A DNA stretch of 64,000 bases from Candidatus Thiodiazotropha endoloripes (GCF_001708965.1 NZ_LVJW01000003.1:1364001-1428000); one strand, 5' to 3'. Counted from the stretch's first letter, positions 17,633 through 28,312 are shown. A program made the numbers and translations. Notes: a model not told the origin generated them from the letters alone.

Positions 17633-17662
17633 CATTTTCAGCCGATTGTTTGCCGCGAAATC

Positions 17663-19717
17663 TCAGGGAAAGCTGATTCTCCAGAAATCGATATAACCTC
17701 TCCCTCTGTTGCCCAGATCCTTGACCTGCAGAGTCCATTCACCTTCAGAAGGCTGTTCAGCCAGCTCAAGATGATAGGTTTCAAACAGATCCACCCCAAT
17801 ACCACCGAATCCCTTCAGGTTGTGTTTTGCACCGCTTGGATCGATCAGAGTAACTGAGATCTCGCGGACCGATTGATGGATGATTCCGACTTCGATCCGG
17901 ACTCTCCCGGAGGCGCCGGTCCGGTCCACCTGGATCGGGTTCAAAGCGCCGCTCAGACTCGATTGCGGTATCTCATGATCCTCACTGTTGTCAAAACTCT
18001 CACCATCCGGCTGAAGCTCATCCAACAGATAGTCGGCAACCAGTGTGAGGTCGGAAAAGGCGCTGTAGCCATGCAGCATCACATAGTATCTGCCGGCCGG
18101 CACAGGTCGGATGACGCACTCCTCATCATTACCGTAGAGGTATGGACGGCAGTCGAACAGATCCAGACCGGGTTTGGTTTCACTCCGCAGATAGAGGTCT
18201 GCGTCACCGCTGCCGCCGTAGCTGTGTAAGCTCAGACTGCTGGCGCCGGGCGGTACGTCAATGGCGAAAAACTGTTGGCTCTCCAAATCACCATTCAGGC
18301 CGGTTTCCGCCACACCATCATGAAGTATGGTTACCCCGGGTTCGTCGCTGGTCACCATCTCCACGGCGGCACGGGCATCCAGAATACCGCTACCGCAGCC
18401 TGTGCAGGCGTTGGTAAATGGTCGGGCGCTACGGTTCAGGATGTCAGCCACCTCATCCGGCGTGATCCCGGGATCAATGCCGTAGAGCAGGGCTGCAACC
18501 CCACTCACATGGGGGGTGGACATGCTGGTGCCACTCATCAACCGATAGCTTTCACTGCCGGGTCCGATGACCCCGTCGTTATGGGTCGAGAGAATACGGG
18601 TACCTGGCGCGGCCAAGTCGACAGTCGCGCCAAAATTGGAAAAGCTGGCGAGTTCACCGGTATCGTCGGTTGCGGCGACGGTAATCGCCCCAGGACAGTT
18701 GGCCGGGGCGAATCCTGAACTCTCTTCAGCGTTGTTCCCTGCCGCGACAACGATGGAGGCTCCTCTCTGTCGTGCTATGTCGATAGCCGCCAGCGCGGTT
18801 TCCGGGCAGCTGTCCGATCATCCACCCAGGCTCATGTTGATGACTTGCGCCGGATTGGGATTGATTGGCGCCCCAGCCACCTCTGCCCCCGCAGCCCAGA
18901 CAATCCCGTCGGTGATGTCCGACAGATAACCGCCACAACGACCCAGTACTCTCACCGGGACGACCTTTGCACGATAGGCGACTCCGGCAATCCCAAGCGC
19001 ATTGTCAGTAACGGCGCTGACCGTCCCGGCCACATGGGTGCCGTGCCAGTCGCTGATATACTCGTTGCAACTTGGGGCATAGTTGCCGGGATCGGTGGCA
19101 TCCCCGTCACGGCCATCACCATCGTTGGCGGCAAACTCATCGCTCACCATATCGTAGCCTGGTAATAGATTGGCATTCAGATCGGTGTGAGGCTGGTAAC
19201 CGCTGTCGATTACCGCCACCACGGTGGTTTCGCCCTGGGCTAAATCCCAGGCAAGCGGTAGATTGATGCCCCCGGTCTGTTGGAAGTAGTGCCACTGTTC
19301 AGCGTATCTGGGATCATTCGGGGTAAGTTGCGGGGTCATGATCAGATCCGCTTCGGCGTATTCAATATGTGGTTGTCTGGCGATCTCGCCAGTCAATGTC
19401 CGCATATCTTCGAGTGCAATCCGTCGATTGAGTTGGATGACATGAGCACCACTGAATGTCTCTCTGACGACGGTTGATGAAGCACCTGTAAAGGCCTCTA
19501 CCAGCGTGTTCAGATCCTCCGGATCGCCTTCCTCTCCAGCTGTCGGTTTGAATTTAATGATCAGCCTGTCGGTGGTGTTATTGGAGGTTGGATTATTTGT
19601 TGATGGGTCAAGTGCGGGATCAAAGAGTTGTCCTGACTGTGATTGGGAGGCGGCAAACAGAGTTAATGTCAACAGACTGACTTGACGGATCAAGATAAAC
19701 AATCTTCTTCTTTTCAT
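17663..19717 (-). pseudogene. Subtilisin-like (S8) protease with PPC and P domains, one in-frame TGA
   Basis: Reading one frame from ATG 19717 (GGAG upstream) gives a signal peptide, an inhibitor-like propeptide (about 50-140) and a subtilisin domain: Asp in VAVIDSGYQPHTDL, His in WHGTHVAGTV, then NMSLGG followed by TGA at 18818-18820. The same frame continues SDSCPETALAAID, VVAAGNNAEE, the Ser motif SGTSMSTPHVSGVAA, a PPC domain (FAIDVPPGASSLSL, DADLYLRSE, GRYYVMLHGY) and a proprotein-convertase P domain to the end. Everything but one codon is intact over 685 codons. The stop lies between His and Ser, so the truncated 299-residue product lacks the nucleophile. GGA (Gly) to TGA is the simplest origin. 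Either a recent pseudogene or a sequence error. Confidence 0.85.
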
Positions 19718-20645
19718 AGCTACTCCATGTTTTCGGGTTCCATAGCGTTATTCAAAAGCCACTCATTCGTTTTGGCCGTAAACGAGTGACAGTTCTCGAT
19801 GGTTTAACGAAGCACGGAGAAGTTATGGGTGTACAGGTTGCAAACAGAAAACGATAGTTCACACACCACTGTGACGCTGACCTTCAATCGCTGATTGAGG
19901 CAACGGTATATGAAACTATTTTGATCGGTAAGCCAAGCATCCATGACTTGTTCAGAGCTTCCTTGATATTGGATAGATCGTTGTAAAAGTGAACGAACAC
20001 CTTTCCTGTACTCAATTGCAAACTGTTTTATTTGAAGGGGTTCAACTGAATAGCGAGAAGGCGGTTACAGTATACTGAACTCTCTATTTGAGAGGTAGTA
20101 AAAGTGTGAGCACTATTTTAGTTTTTTTGGAATTCAGCTAACCGAACTGTAAATGATCACAGTTTATGACTTGACGGCAATCCGTTTTTTTAGCTTACCA
20201 GTCACAGTTCACCTGTTTACTTAAGTCTGAATGGTGTTGACCGATTTCGCTTACTGACACTATTCGGTTGAATATGACCATAGACATGGAGATCAACAGC
20301 AAGACATTGGTTATCCAAACGTTCGTTATTCCGGCGAAGGAGTGAATCCAGTCAACACGGGTTACAATCTGAACCTGACGTCTGCCGCAATTTCCCACTT
20401 CTTACCAACCAATTCATTTTTAGCAGGATAGGTTGTTACAACCATTTATTGCCTAGATGGCAGGTTTTGAATTATGTTTACTTTTAGTTATGCAAAATGA
20501 TAGTAATGCTGTTCAGAAAAAAAGGCCTGTTGCCTTGATTTCGGTTAAGCCATTCCTCAACGCTCTCAGGTATAAAACAGTTTCCATTTGGATATGAACT
20601 TTAAACTTCAACTCCGAGAACCTCTGTCAGAGATCAGTCGAATCA
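19718..20645. other. Long intergenic region
   Basis: About 930 bases between divergent genes. The only open frame of note is a 67-codon minus-strand one at 20195-20398 with a hydrophobic stretch, which I do not accept as a gene. No RNA or strong hairpin with a T run was recognised. Confidence 0.4.
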
Positions 20646-20981
20646 ATGAGTCGCCGAATCAAGCGTGAGCAAAAAACCATTGGTGCCATGATGGTGATCT
20701 ATTGCCGGGATAAGCACGGTTCCGATGGATCCCTCTGCGAGGGGTGTGAAAAACTCCTGGATTACGCGGAGCGGCGCTTGGAGTCCTGTCCATTCGAGGA
20801 TCAGAAACCGGCCTGCAATCACTGTACGGTACACTGTTATTCGAAACAGATGCGGACCCGGGTGCAGGATGTGATGCGCTATGCCGGTCCCAGAATGCTG
20901 CTGCGCCATCCTCTGCTGAGTCTCTACCATCTGCTGGATAAATTTCGCGCAGTCCCTCAACTGCCGAAGGGTAAGAAGTAG
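20646..20981 (+). CDS. Nitrous oxide-stimulated promoter family protein
   Basis: The 111-residue cytoplasmic protein has the full pattern of the PF11756 family: RIKREQKTIGAMMVIYCRDKH, then the cysteine-rich core LCEGCEKLLDYAERRLESCPF and KPACNHCTVHCYSKQMRTRV, and a C-terminal MRYAGPRMLLRHP. The seven conserved cysteines suggest metal or Fe-S binding. The family name comes from a promoter region studied in denitrification; the biochemical role is unknown. It stands alone with long spacers on both sides. Confidence 0.88.
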   Translation: MSRRIKREQKTIGAMMVIYCRDKHGSDGSLCEGCEKLLDYAERRLESCPFEDQKPACNHCTVHCYSKQMRTRVQDVMRYAGPRMLLRHPLLSLYHLLDKFRAVPQLPKGKK

Positions 20982-21311
20982 AGCGGGATCTTTCCGATTC
21001 GACTCGGTCCATCCATTGCTGGATCCATCCAATCCAGCAGAAACCGACACAAATTTTCATGAATCGGCTCCGCCCACCATACTACAATTCTCCCTCCATC
21101 ATGTTTCCGTAACAATTACCGGGCTAGAATGGGTTTTAAAACCGGTTAGGATGAGTTATCGGGGTATGGATTTATAGATTGATTATTGCTGAAGATGGTG
21201 CAGTCCGGTCCTTGATTCTTCTGGATTCCGGCATTCGACAGGATGACGAATTGAAGGCAAGACGACAATAATCAATCAGAGAATCGATCAATAATAAAAG
21301 AGGAGAGAGGC
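20982..21311. other. Intergenic, promoter region of the glycoside operon
   Basis: 330 bases without a gene before the three-gene carbohydrate operon. AGAGGAGAG just before 21312 is a strong ribosome binding site. No specific operator was recognised. Confidence 0.4.
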
Positions 21312-22127
21312 ATGAGCGGGCAACAGGCAGATCTGCTGAGCGGACAGCGGGCCATCGTCACCGGAGCCAACTCCGGTATCGGTGAAGCGGTGGCCAAGGG
21401 TTTGGCCGGGGCCGGTGCGAAGGTGGCGGTCAACTATGTGGTCAACGAGGCGGAAGCCCAACGGGTGGTCGCAGAGATCGAAGCGCTTGGTGGTGAGGCC
21501 ATGGCGGTCTATGCCGATGTCAGCAACGAAGCGGATGTGGAGAAGATGTTCGAGCAGGTCATCGGGGCCTGGCAGAGCGTGGATATCCTGGTCAACAATG
21601 CGGGCATCCAACGGGATGCCGCCTTTGTCGATATGAGCCTTGATCAGTGGAACAAGGTAATGGATGTCAATCTGACCGGACAGTTTCTCTGTACCCGTGC
21701 CGCCGCCCGGGAGTTCCTGCGTCGCGGTGTGGATTCAAGCCTCTCCTGTGCGGCCGGCAAGGTGATCTGTATGTCTTCCGTGCATGAGGTGATTCCCTGG
21801 GCCGGTCACGTCAACTACGCCGCTTCCAAAGGGGGCGTGATGATGTTCATGCAGAGTGTGGCCCAGGAGCTGGCCCACCAGAAGATCCGGGTCAACGGCA
21901 TTGCACCGGGGGCGATCAAAACCCCGATCAACCGCTCCGCATGGGAGACTCCGGAGGCGGCCGCTTCACTGTTGGAGCTGATCCCCTACGAGCGTATTGG
22001 AGAACCGGATGATATCGCCAAGGCAACCGTCTGGCTGGCGTCGGATCAATCGGACTATGTGACCGGCACAACCCTGTTTGTCGATGGTGGCATGACCCTC
22101 TATCCGGGGTTCAGAGAGGGCGGTTGA
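21312..22127 (+). CDS. SDR oxidoreductase, glucose 1-dehydrogenase type
   Basis: A 271-residue classical short-chain dehydrogenase/reductase. The Rossmann motif is TGANSGIGEAVAKGLAG, NNAG is present at about residue 95, the catalytic Ser-Tyr-Lys is in MSSVHEVIPWAGHVNYAASKGG, and IRVNGIAPGAIKTPIN follows, a sequence typical of glucose 1-dehydrogenases that oxidise beta-D-glucose to gluconolactone. It is the first gene of an operon: the next start codon lies one base after its stop. With two glucan/glucoside hydrolases downstream, oxidation of released glucose is a reasonable inference; SDR substrate assignments are generally uncertain. Confidence 0.85.
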   Translation: MSGQQADLLSGQRAIVTGANSGIGEAVAKGLAGAGAKVAVNYVVNEAEAQRVVAEIEALGGEAMAVYADVSNEADVEKMFEQVIGAWQSVDILVNNAGIQRDAAFVDMSLDQWNKVMDVNLTGQFLCTRAAAREFLRRGVDSSLSCAAGKVICMSSVHEVIPWAGHVNYAASKGGVMMFMQSVAQELAHQKIRVNGIAPGAIKTPINRSAWETPEAAASLLELIPYERIGEPDDIAKATVWLASDQSDYVTGTTLFVDGGMTLYPGFREGG

Positions 22128-22128
22128 G

Positions 22129-24120
22129 ATGTCCGACCTGATTCGCTTCGGGCGTGATATCTGTGGGGATCTGGCCCAGGCGGAGCGTCGTGAATGGTGG
22201 CTCACCAACGGGCTTGGCGGTTATGCCGGGGGCACCATCGCCGGCACGTTGACCCGACGCTACCACGGGCTGTTGATTGCTCCCTTGCAAGGGGCGATGG
22301 ACCGACAGCTGCTGATGACCAAGGCGGATGCAACCCTGGATGCGGCGGGCCGGGAGTGGCCTCTGTTCACCAATCGCTGGTATGGGGATGTGGTGCAACC
22401 GTCCGGTTATCGGAACATCGAACATTTCCGACTGCATGGGCGGATGCCTGTATGGCGTTTTGCCTGTGCCGAGCGCATTGTGGAGATGCGGATCTGGATG
22501 GTGGATGGTGAGCATACGACCTATGTGGCCTACCGCTGCAGTGGCGGTGGCGATGAGCCGGCCAGGCTCCGGTTGAAGCTGCTGGTCAACCATCGTGATC
22601 ACCATGGCAACATGCCGGTAAGAGGCACCACCGCCGCGATCAAACAGAGAGATGACCGACTGGAGATCGAATGGCCACAAGGGGGCCGACTCTACCTCCA
22701 CTCCACCCCAGCGGAGATGGAACCGAGACAGGATTGGCACGAAGGCTTTCAGTTGAACCGGGAGGCGGAGCGTGGCCTTGCCGCCATCGACAACAATCTC
22801 TCCCTGGGGCAACTGATCTTTACCTTGCGGGATGGGGAGTGGGTCGGTTTTGCCGTCACTCTGAATGACCAGTTGCAGTTCGATCTGCCAGCCTCGATGC
22901 AACGCTTTATGGATCGGGACGAGCGTTTGCGACAGCCTCAAACCGCGAGTTTGAGCGAACTGCCCGACTGGGTAGCACAGATGCGTCTCTCAGCCGACAG
23001 TTTCCTGATCAAAAGAGTGCTGCCCTCCGGGGAGCTGGGGGATTCGATCATCGCCGGTTATCCCTGGTTTGGTGATTGGGGCAGAGACACGATGATCTCA
23101 TTGACTGGACTGACCCTGGCTGTCGGTCGTCTTGAGAGTGCCCGTTCCATACTGATGAGTTATGCCAAACTGGTGGATCAGGGACAGCTGCCCAATCGTT
23201 TCACTGATCGGGGTGAAACAGCGGAATACAATACCGTGGATGCGGCGCTCTGGTACTTCGATGCCTGGCGTGCCTATCTCGATGCCAGCGATGATATGGA
23301 AAGCCTGCAACAGATCTACCCGGTTCTGCAGAGCATCATCGACTGGCATATCAAGGGTACCCGATATGGGATCGGTATGGATCCCCAGGACAATCTGCTG
23401 CGGGCCGGGGAAGCCGGAGTTCAGTTGACCTGGATGGATGCCAAGGTCGGTAACTGGGTGGTCACACCACGTACCGGCAAAGCCGTGGAGATCAATGCGC
23501 TTTGGTACAACGGGCTGATGATCATGGCGGGTTTCGCCAAGCGCCTGGATCAGTCGGCCACAGAGTATGCTGAATTGGCGGAAGCGGTGAAAGCCAGCTT
23601 CAAGCGCTTTAACCAACCTGACGGGGAAGGGCTCTACGATCTGCTGGATGGCCCGGATGGAGATGATTCCAGCATCCGTCCCAATCAGATTCTGGCCGTC
23701 TCTCTGCCTCATTCGCCACTGGAAGCGGAGCAACAGAAACAGGTGGTGGAGATCTGTTCCCGCGAGTTACTCACTTCACATGGCTTACGTTCGCTGAGTC
23801 CCCGCCACAAAGATTATGCCCATCACTATCGGGGTGGGGTGGCGGATCGTGACGGGGCCTACCATCAGGGGACGGTGTGGGCCTGGTTGCTGGGCCACTA
23901 CGCCTGGGCGGAGTATCTGATGAGTGGCGATGCCCTGGCGGCACAGCAGCGACTGCAACCGCTGGGAGATCATCTGAAGGATGCGGGCCTTGGTCATGTC
24001 AGTGAGATCTTCGATGCAGACCCACCCCATCAACCAAGAGGGGCGCCTGCACAGGCCTGGTCCGTGGCAACCACTCTGGATGCCTGGCAACGATTACAGC
24101 GAATCATCGATGGGCAGTGA
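22129..24120 (+). CDS. Amylo-alpha-1,6-glucosidase (glycogen-debranching type, GH133)
   Basis: The 663-residue protein has the N-terminal glycogen-debranching domain (EWWLTNGLGGYAGGTIAGTLTRRYHGLL at residues 22-50) and a C-terminal (alpha/alpha)6 barrel with GYPWFGDWGRDTMISLTGL, FTDRGETAEYNTVDAALWYFDA and NQILAVSLPHSPL, all typical of bacterial and archaeal amylo-1,6-glucosidases. It would hydrolyse alpha-1,6 branches left on trimmed glycogen or similar oligosaccharides in the cytoplasm; no signal peptide is present. Its ATG follows the SDR stop by one base, and the next gene starts 28 bases later, so all three are probably co-transcribed. Confidence 0.92.
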   Translation: MSDLIRFGRDICGDLAQAERREWWLTNGLGGYAGGTIAGTLTRRYHGLLIAPLQGAMDRQLLMTKADATLDAAGREWPLFTNRWYGDVVQPSGYRNIEHFRLHGRMPVWRFACAERIVEMRIWMVDGEHTTYVAYRCSGGGDEPARLRLKLLVNHRDHHGNMPVRGTTAAIKQRDDRLEIEWPQGGRLYLHSTPAEMEPRQDWHEGFQLNREAERGLAAIDNNLSLGQLIFTLRDGEWVGFAVTLNDQLQFDLPASMQRFMDRDERLRQPQTASLSELPDWVAQMRLSADSFLIKRVLPSGELGDSIIAGYPWFGDWGRDTMISLTGLTLAVGRLESARSILMSYAKLVDQGQLPNRFTDRGETAEYNTVDAALWYFDAWRAYLDASDDMESLQQIYPVLQSIIDWHIKGTRYGIGMDPQDNLLRAGEAGVQLTWMDAKVGNWVVTPRTGKAVEINALWYNGLMIMAGFAKRLDQSATEYAELAEAVKASFKRFNQPDGEGLYDLLDGPDGDDSSIRPNQILAVSLPHSPLEAEQQKQVVEICSRELLTSHGLRSLSPRHKDYAHHYRGGVADRDGAYHQGTVWAWLLGHYAWAEYLMSGDALAAQQRLQPLGDHLKDAGLGHVSEIFDADPPHQPRGAPAQAWSVATTLDAWQRLQRIIDGQ

Positions 24121-24148
24121 GCGCCCTTTGTGATTGGCAGGAGTAGTG

Positions 24149-26839
24149 ATGAACGACCGACAACTCAATCAAGAGCAACTGCGCCTGCACCAGCAGCGCA
24201 ATGGGGAAGTGGACTGGAATCTGTGGGGACCCTATCTCTCCGAACGGGCCTGGGGAACAGTACGGGAAGACTACAGCCCCGGCGGCACAGCCTGGGAGTA
24301 TTTCGATCACGATCAGGCCAGGTCCAGGGCCTATCGCTGGAATGAGGATGGACTGGGTGGTATCAGCGATGAGAAGCAGCATCTCTGTTTTGCCCTGGGG
24401 TTGTGGAATGGAGAAGACCCCATACTGAAAGAGCGCGCCTTCGGCCTGACCGGCAATCAGGGCAACCGGGGCGAGGATGTTAAGGAGTACTACTTCTATA
24501 CCGATGCGACTCCGAGCCACAGCTGGTTGCGATATCTCTACAAATATCCCCAAGCTGCCTATCCCTACTCGAGACTGGTGGAGGAGAACCGTCACCGGGA
24601 CAGACTCGATCCCCCGTTCAATCTGCTCGACAGTGGTGTGTTTGAAAACAATCGTTATTGGGATGTCTCGGTCATCTATGCCAAGGCCGAGGCTGATCAA
24701 ATCCATATCCGGATCACCATTCACAATCATGCAGAACAGAGCACATTGCTGCATCTGCTTCCCCAGCTCTGGTTTCGTAACGACTGGTCCTGGGGGGAAG
24801 AGGCGGCCAGACCAGAAATCAAAAAGCACGACACCACAGCGACGGCCAACTGGAGTGTTCAGGCAACGCACCAGGAGCTGGGTGAATACCACCTTTATGG
24901 GGAACAGCAGGCAGAACTGCTGTTCACTGAAAACGAAACCAACACCCAGAAGCACTGGGGTGTTGCGCCACGGACACCCTATGTGAAGGATGCCTTTCAC
25001 CGAGTGGTCGTCGATGGGGAGCAGAGCGCAGTCAATCCGCAGCAACAGGGGACAAAGTTCGCCGCCTGGTATCGACTCGAACTCCCCGCTGGAGAGTCGA
25101 GAAATATCGATCTGGTATTGAGCAGGCAGCCGCTTGCAGAACCCTTCGCAGAAACAGAACGCATCATCGCCATGCGTCGCGGTGAGGCGGATGTCTTTTA
25201 CGACGAGATGCTGCCGGAGGGTGGCCCAGAGGATCACCGCATCATGCGACAGGCGCTGGCTGGGATGATCTGGGGCAAACAGTTTTTCCATTTCGATGTC
25301 TATCGCTGGTTGCACGGGGATCAGCATCAACCACCAGATTCACGCAAGCTGGGTCGTAACAATCAATGGCGGCATCTCAGGGCGGCGGATATTCTCTCCA
25401 TGCCGGATACCTGGGAGTACCCCTGGTTTGCCGCCTGGGATCTGGCTTTTCACTGTGTGGCATTGGCACTGGTGGATGTGGAGTTCGCCAAGCAGCAGAT
25501 CGAGGTGTTGCTGGGAGAGAACTATCTGCATCCCAATGGTCAGATACCGGCCTACGAGTGGTCCTTCAGCGACGTCAATCCGCCTGTCCATGCCTGGGGG
25601 GCATTGAAGGTCTACCGGGCGGAACGGATCCAACTGGGCAGGGGAGACAAAAACTATCTGCAGCGGGTCTTCCACAAACTGCTGCTCAACTACGCCTGGT
25701 GGATCAATCGCAAGGACAAGCATGGCCAGAATCTGTTCGAAGGGGGCTTTCTGGGGCTCGATAACATCTCCGTTTACGACCGCTCCAGGCCACTGCCACC
25801 CGGATATACCCTGAAACAGGCAGATGCCACCGGCTGGATGGCCATGTTTGCCCTGAACATGACCGTGATGGCATTGGAACTGGCCATCGATGATCCTGAT
25901 TATGAGAATATCGCAATCCAGTGTTACGAACAGTTTCTGGCGATCGCCAAAGCGATCAGTGGCGGCGATGAACATGGCCCCTCCCTATGGGACATGGAGG
26001 CGGGTTTCTTCAAGGATCTGCTGATCACCCCCTACGGCAACTACCACCGGGTCGATGTCTACTCCTGGGTTGGACTGATTCCTATGTTCGCCACGGAAGT
26101 GGTGGACAAGCGCTTGCTTGAGAACGTCCCCAGATTCAGAGAGATGTTGAAGGTCCATAAAAAGGGATTGTTTCAAGGCAGTTATGTCTGCGCCTGTCCC
26201 GACTGGGAAAACGATCAGGGAGAACACCTGCTGGCACTGGTCGATCACTCCATGCTGCCAAGGATACTCAGCCGCTTGTTGAATGAGGATGAGTTTCTCT
26301 CAACCTACGGTATACGCAGCCTGAGTAAACTGCATGAACACTATCGGGATCTGGGTGAACTGCCGGGAATAGGCCACATCGGCATCCACTATGCACCGGG
26401 AGAGTCGGAGAGCCATCTGTTTGGTGGTAACTCCAACTGGCGTGGTCCGGTCTGGATACCGACCAATTATGCTTTGATACAAGCAATTGAGAAATTTCAC
26501 CGATTTCTCGGTGATGGGTTCAAGTATGAAGTCCCAGCCCTCTCGGATGAATCCCTGACACTGCGTGACATCGCCACGCTGATTTCCGAACGCCTGGTCA
26601 ATCTCTACCGACGGGATGGAGAAGAGCGGGTACCGGCTTTAAGACGGGACAGCCCATTTCAAACTGAAGAGGCCTGGCGTGATCTGAGTCTTTTCTATGA
26701 ATATTTTCACGCAGAGACAGGGCAGGGACTTGGTGCCGCTCACCAGACCGGCTGGACAGGGTTGTTGGCTAATCTGGTGATGCGCCGTTATCGTAAAGAT
26801 ATTCCGGTGTTTTTGGGTGAGGATGAGTCAGTGGGGTAG
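24149..26839 (+). CDS. MGH1-like glucosidase, GH63 type
   Basis: The start at 24149 is supported by GGCAGGAG five bases upstream; a TTG 15 bases earlier overlaps that site. The 896-residue protein lacks a signal peptide. N-terminal half: a beta-rich domain beginning RLHQQRNGEVDWNLWGPYLSERAWGTVREDYS. C-terminal half: an (alpha/alpha)6 barrel with WEYPWFAAWDLAFHCVALALVD, GQIPAYEWSFSDVNPPVHAWG, EGGFLGLDNISVYDRS and NSNWRGPVWIPTNYALIQA, as in bacterial GH63 (mannosylglycerate hydrolase/glucosidase) relatives. Probable role: release of glucose from an alpha-glucoside, possibly a compatible solute or storage oligosaccharide; the exact substrate is unknown. Last gene of the operon. Confidence 0.9.
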   Translation: MNDRQLNQEQLRLHQQRNGEVDWNLWGPYLSERAWGTVREDYSPGGTAWEYFDHDQARSRAYRWNEDGLGGISDEKQHLCFALGLWNGEDPILKERAFGLTGNQGNRGEDVKEYYFYTDATPSHSWLRYLYKYPQAAYPYSRLVEENRHRDRLDPPFNLLDSGVFENNRYWDVSVIYAKAEADQIHIRITIHNHAEQSTLLHLLPQLWFRNDWSWGEEAARPEIKKHDTTATANWSVQATHQELGEYHLYGEQQAELLFTENETNTQKHWGVAPRTPYVKDAFHRVVVDGEQSAVNPQQQGTKFAAWYRLELPAGESRNIDLVLSRQPLAEPFAETERIIAMRRGEADVFYDEMLPEGGPEDHRIMRQALAGMIWGKQFFHFDVYRWLHGDQHQPPDSRKLGRNNQWRHLRAADILSMPDTWEYPWFAAWDLAFHCVALALVDVEFAKQQIEVLLGENYLHPNGQIPAYEWSFSDVNPPVHAWGALKVYRAERIQLGRGDKNYLQRVFHKLLLNYAWWINRKDKHGQNLFEGGFLGLDNISVYDRSRPLPPGYTLKQADATGWMAMFALNMTVMALELAIDDPDYENIAIQCYEQFLAIAKAISGGDEHGPSLWDMEAGFFKDLLITPYGNYHRVDVYSWVGLIPMFATEVVDKRLLENVPRFREMLKVHKKGLFQGSYVCACPDWENDQGEHLLALVDHSMLPRILSRLLNEDEFLSTYGIRSLSKLHEHYRDLGELPGIGHIGIHYAPGESESHLFGGNSNWRGPVWIPTNYALIQAIEKFHRFLGDGFKYEVPALSDESLTLRDIATLISERLVNLYRRDGEERVPALRRDSPFQTEEAWRDLSLFYEYFHAETGQGLGAAHQTGWTGLLANLVMRRYRKDIPVFLGEDESVG

Positions 26840-27028
26840 AGAATTGCATCTGTGGCTGGTGTCAAATAAATTGCGTATTATCTTTTGCTGACTCATCTAA
26901 TCCATCAAATACTAAGTACGCTGAATAGTTTTTCAACATTCTTTATCAATAAAAAATTAAATTGAAAACTACGGATTTCGATTGCTCCTTAAACTTGAAT
27001 TGACATGGTTTGTTATCGAACAATATTG

Positions 27029-28312
27029 CTATCTATCTGCTTTAACTCTATTCAAGGCAAACAGTGCTGCTCCATAAGCCGCTTCTTGTTGAGCAGCCCG
27101 GATTACCGTCGCCTCTAAGTATTGTTCCCGCATCCGCCGCCAAGGCTCATTAACAGCGCCACCACCAATCGAGAAAACCCGTTTAGGACTGGGTGCTCCA
27201 AGCTCTTGTAGTCGCTGATACCCTTGCTGCTCGATCTTGGCGATACCTTCGAGAATTGCCTGGAAGAATATACTGTCACTTTCTGGTCTGGGGCTTAATC
27301 TGGGTGCCAGGTCTGGATCGTTGATCGGAAACCGCTCTCCAGCCGATACCAGTGGGTAGTAGTCCAGGCCGGTGGGTTGATCAATCTTCATTGCGGCGGT
27401 TAATCCGGGGAGTTGATTCGGTTTAAAATAGTGTCGCAACACCGAGCCACCGCTGTTCGATGCACCACCCACCAACCATCGATCCCCAAGACGATGGCTG
27501 TAAATACCATATCGTGAGTCGTATACCGGTTTATCCGAGAGAATCTTCAACACCAGGGTGCTGCCGAGAGATGTGACCGCATCACCGATCTCGTTGGCTC
27601 CGGATGCCAGGCAGGCCGCGTTGCTATCGGTTGTGCCGGTAACAACGATCGTTCCGCTACTCAATCCGCTTGCTTGGGCTGCTTCCCTGCTTAATTTCCC
27701 AATCGCTCTACCACAGGGATGAACCTGTGGCAGAGAGTTGGTATTGAAATCAAGACGATTGATCCATTCGGGCCATTGCCGGGTGATCGGGTCGTATCCC
27801 AGCTTCAGGGCGTTGTTCTCATCACTGATCCGATAGTTTCCAGTCAGGCGTCCCACAATCCAGTCTGCCTGGTGCAGGGCGTAGTAGCTTTCAGTTGTCT
27901 GCTTACGACTGAGATGCAGCAGCTTTGCCAGACTGGAGCTGGCGCTCAATACCGGGCTTCCCACTGGCGCTACAGAGTTCAATATTTCCAGACTGTCACG
28001 ACTGCGACTGTCGTTATACATCAACGCTGGGGTGATCGGTGTGCCCTGCTGATCGGTCAGCAGCAGGGTTGAGGAGGTGCCATCCACGGCTATCGCATCC
28101 ACCGGCTTGTTGCCTATCTCTGCAACGGTCTCCTGCAACAGTTCGCTGACCGTCTGCCACCAATCCTGTGGGTCCTGTTGTTGCTCACCTTGTGCCGGAG
28201 AGACCGACGCGGGCAGTGACCGGGATTTGGTGGATACCACATCGGCCTGCTCATCGATCGTGATCACCCGGCAGCCCGATGTGCCGAGATCGATACCTAT
28301 GCAGAATCCCAA
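27029..28312 (-). CDS. FGGY-family carbohydrate kinase
   Basis: A 427-residue sugar kinase of the actin/hexokinase/Hsp70 fold. The first ATP-phosphate loop is GIDLGTSGCRVITID, the second domain shows VVTGTTDSNAACLASGA, and FSIGGGAVNEPWRRMREQYL is the adenosine-binding region. The catalytic Asp is in MYNDSRSRD or DSNAA. TTG at 28312 is the only start available after an in-frame stop; GGGAT lies upstream. Among FGGY enzymes the short length suggests a D-ribulose/D-xylulose-type kinase, but the substrate is not determined. It starts 27 bases after queF on the same strand, so the two may share a transcript. It converges on the glucosidase operon. Confidence 0.88.
   Translation of the reverse strand: MGFCIGIDLGTSGCRVITIDEQADVVSTKSRSLPASVSPAQGEQQQDPQDWWQTVSELLQETVAEIGNKPVDAIAVDGTSSTLLLTDQQGTPITPALMYNDSRSRDSLEILNSVAPVGSPVLSASSSLAKLLHLSRKQTTESYYALHQADWIVGRLTGNYRISDENNALKLGYDPITRQWPEWINRLDFNTNSLPQVHPCGRAIGKLSREAAQASGLSSGTIVVTGTTDSNAACLASGANEIGDAVTSLGSTLVLKILSDKPVYDSRYGIYSHRLGDRWLVGGASNSGGSVLRHYFKPNQLPGLTAAMKIDQPTGLDYYPLVSAGERFPINDPDLAPRLSPRPESDSIFFQAILEGIAKIEQQGYQRLQELGAPSPKRVFSIGGGAVNEPWRRMREQYLEATVIRAAQQEAAYGAALFALNRVKADR

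Noticed and set aside
18818-18820. Selenocysteine at the TGA of the S8 protease
   Set aside because: The position follows NMSLGG, where relatives have Gly or Ser, not Cys, and no clear SECIS-like hairpin was seen right after it.
20195-20398. 67-codon minus-strand frame with a hydrophobic segment
   Set aside because: No RBS, atypical composition, no neighbour context.
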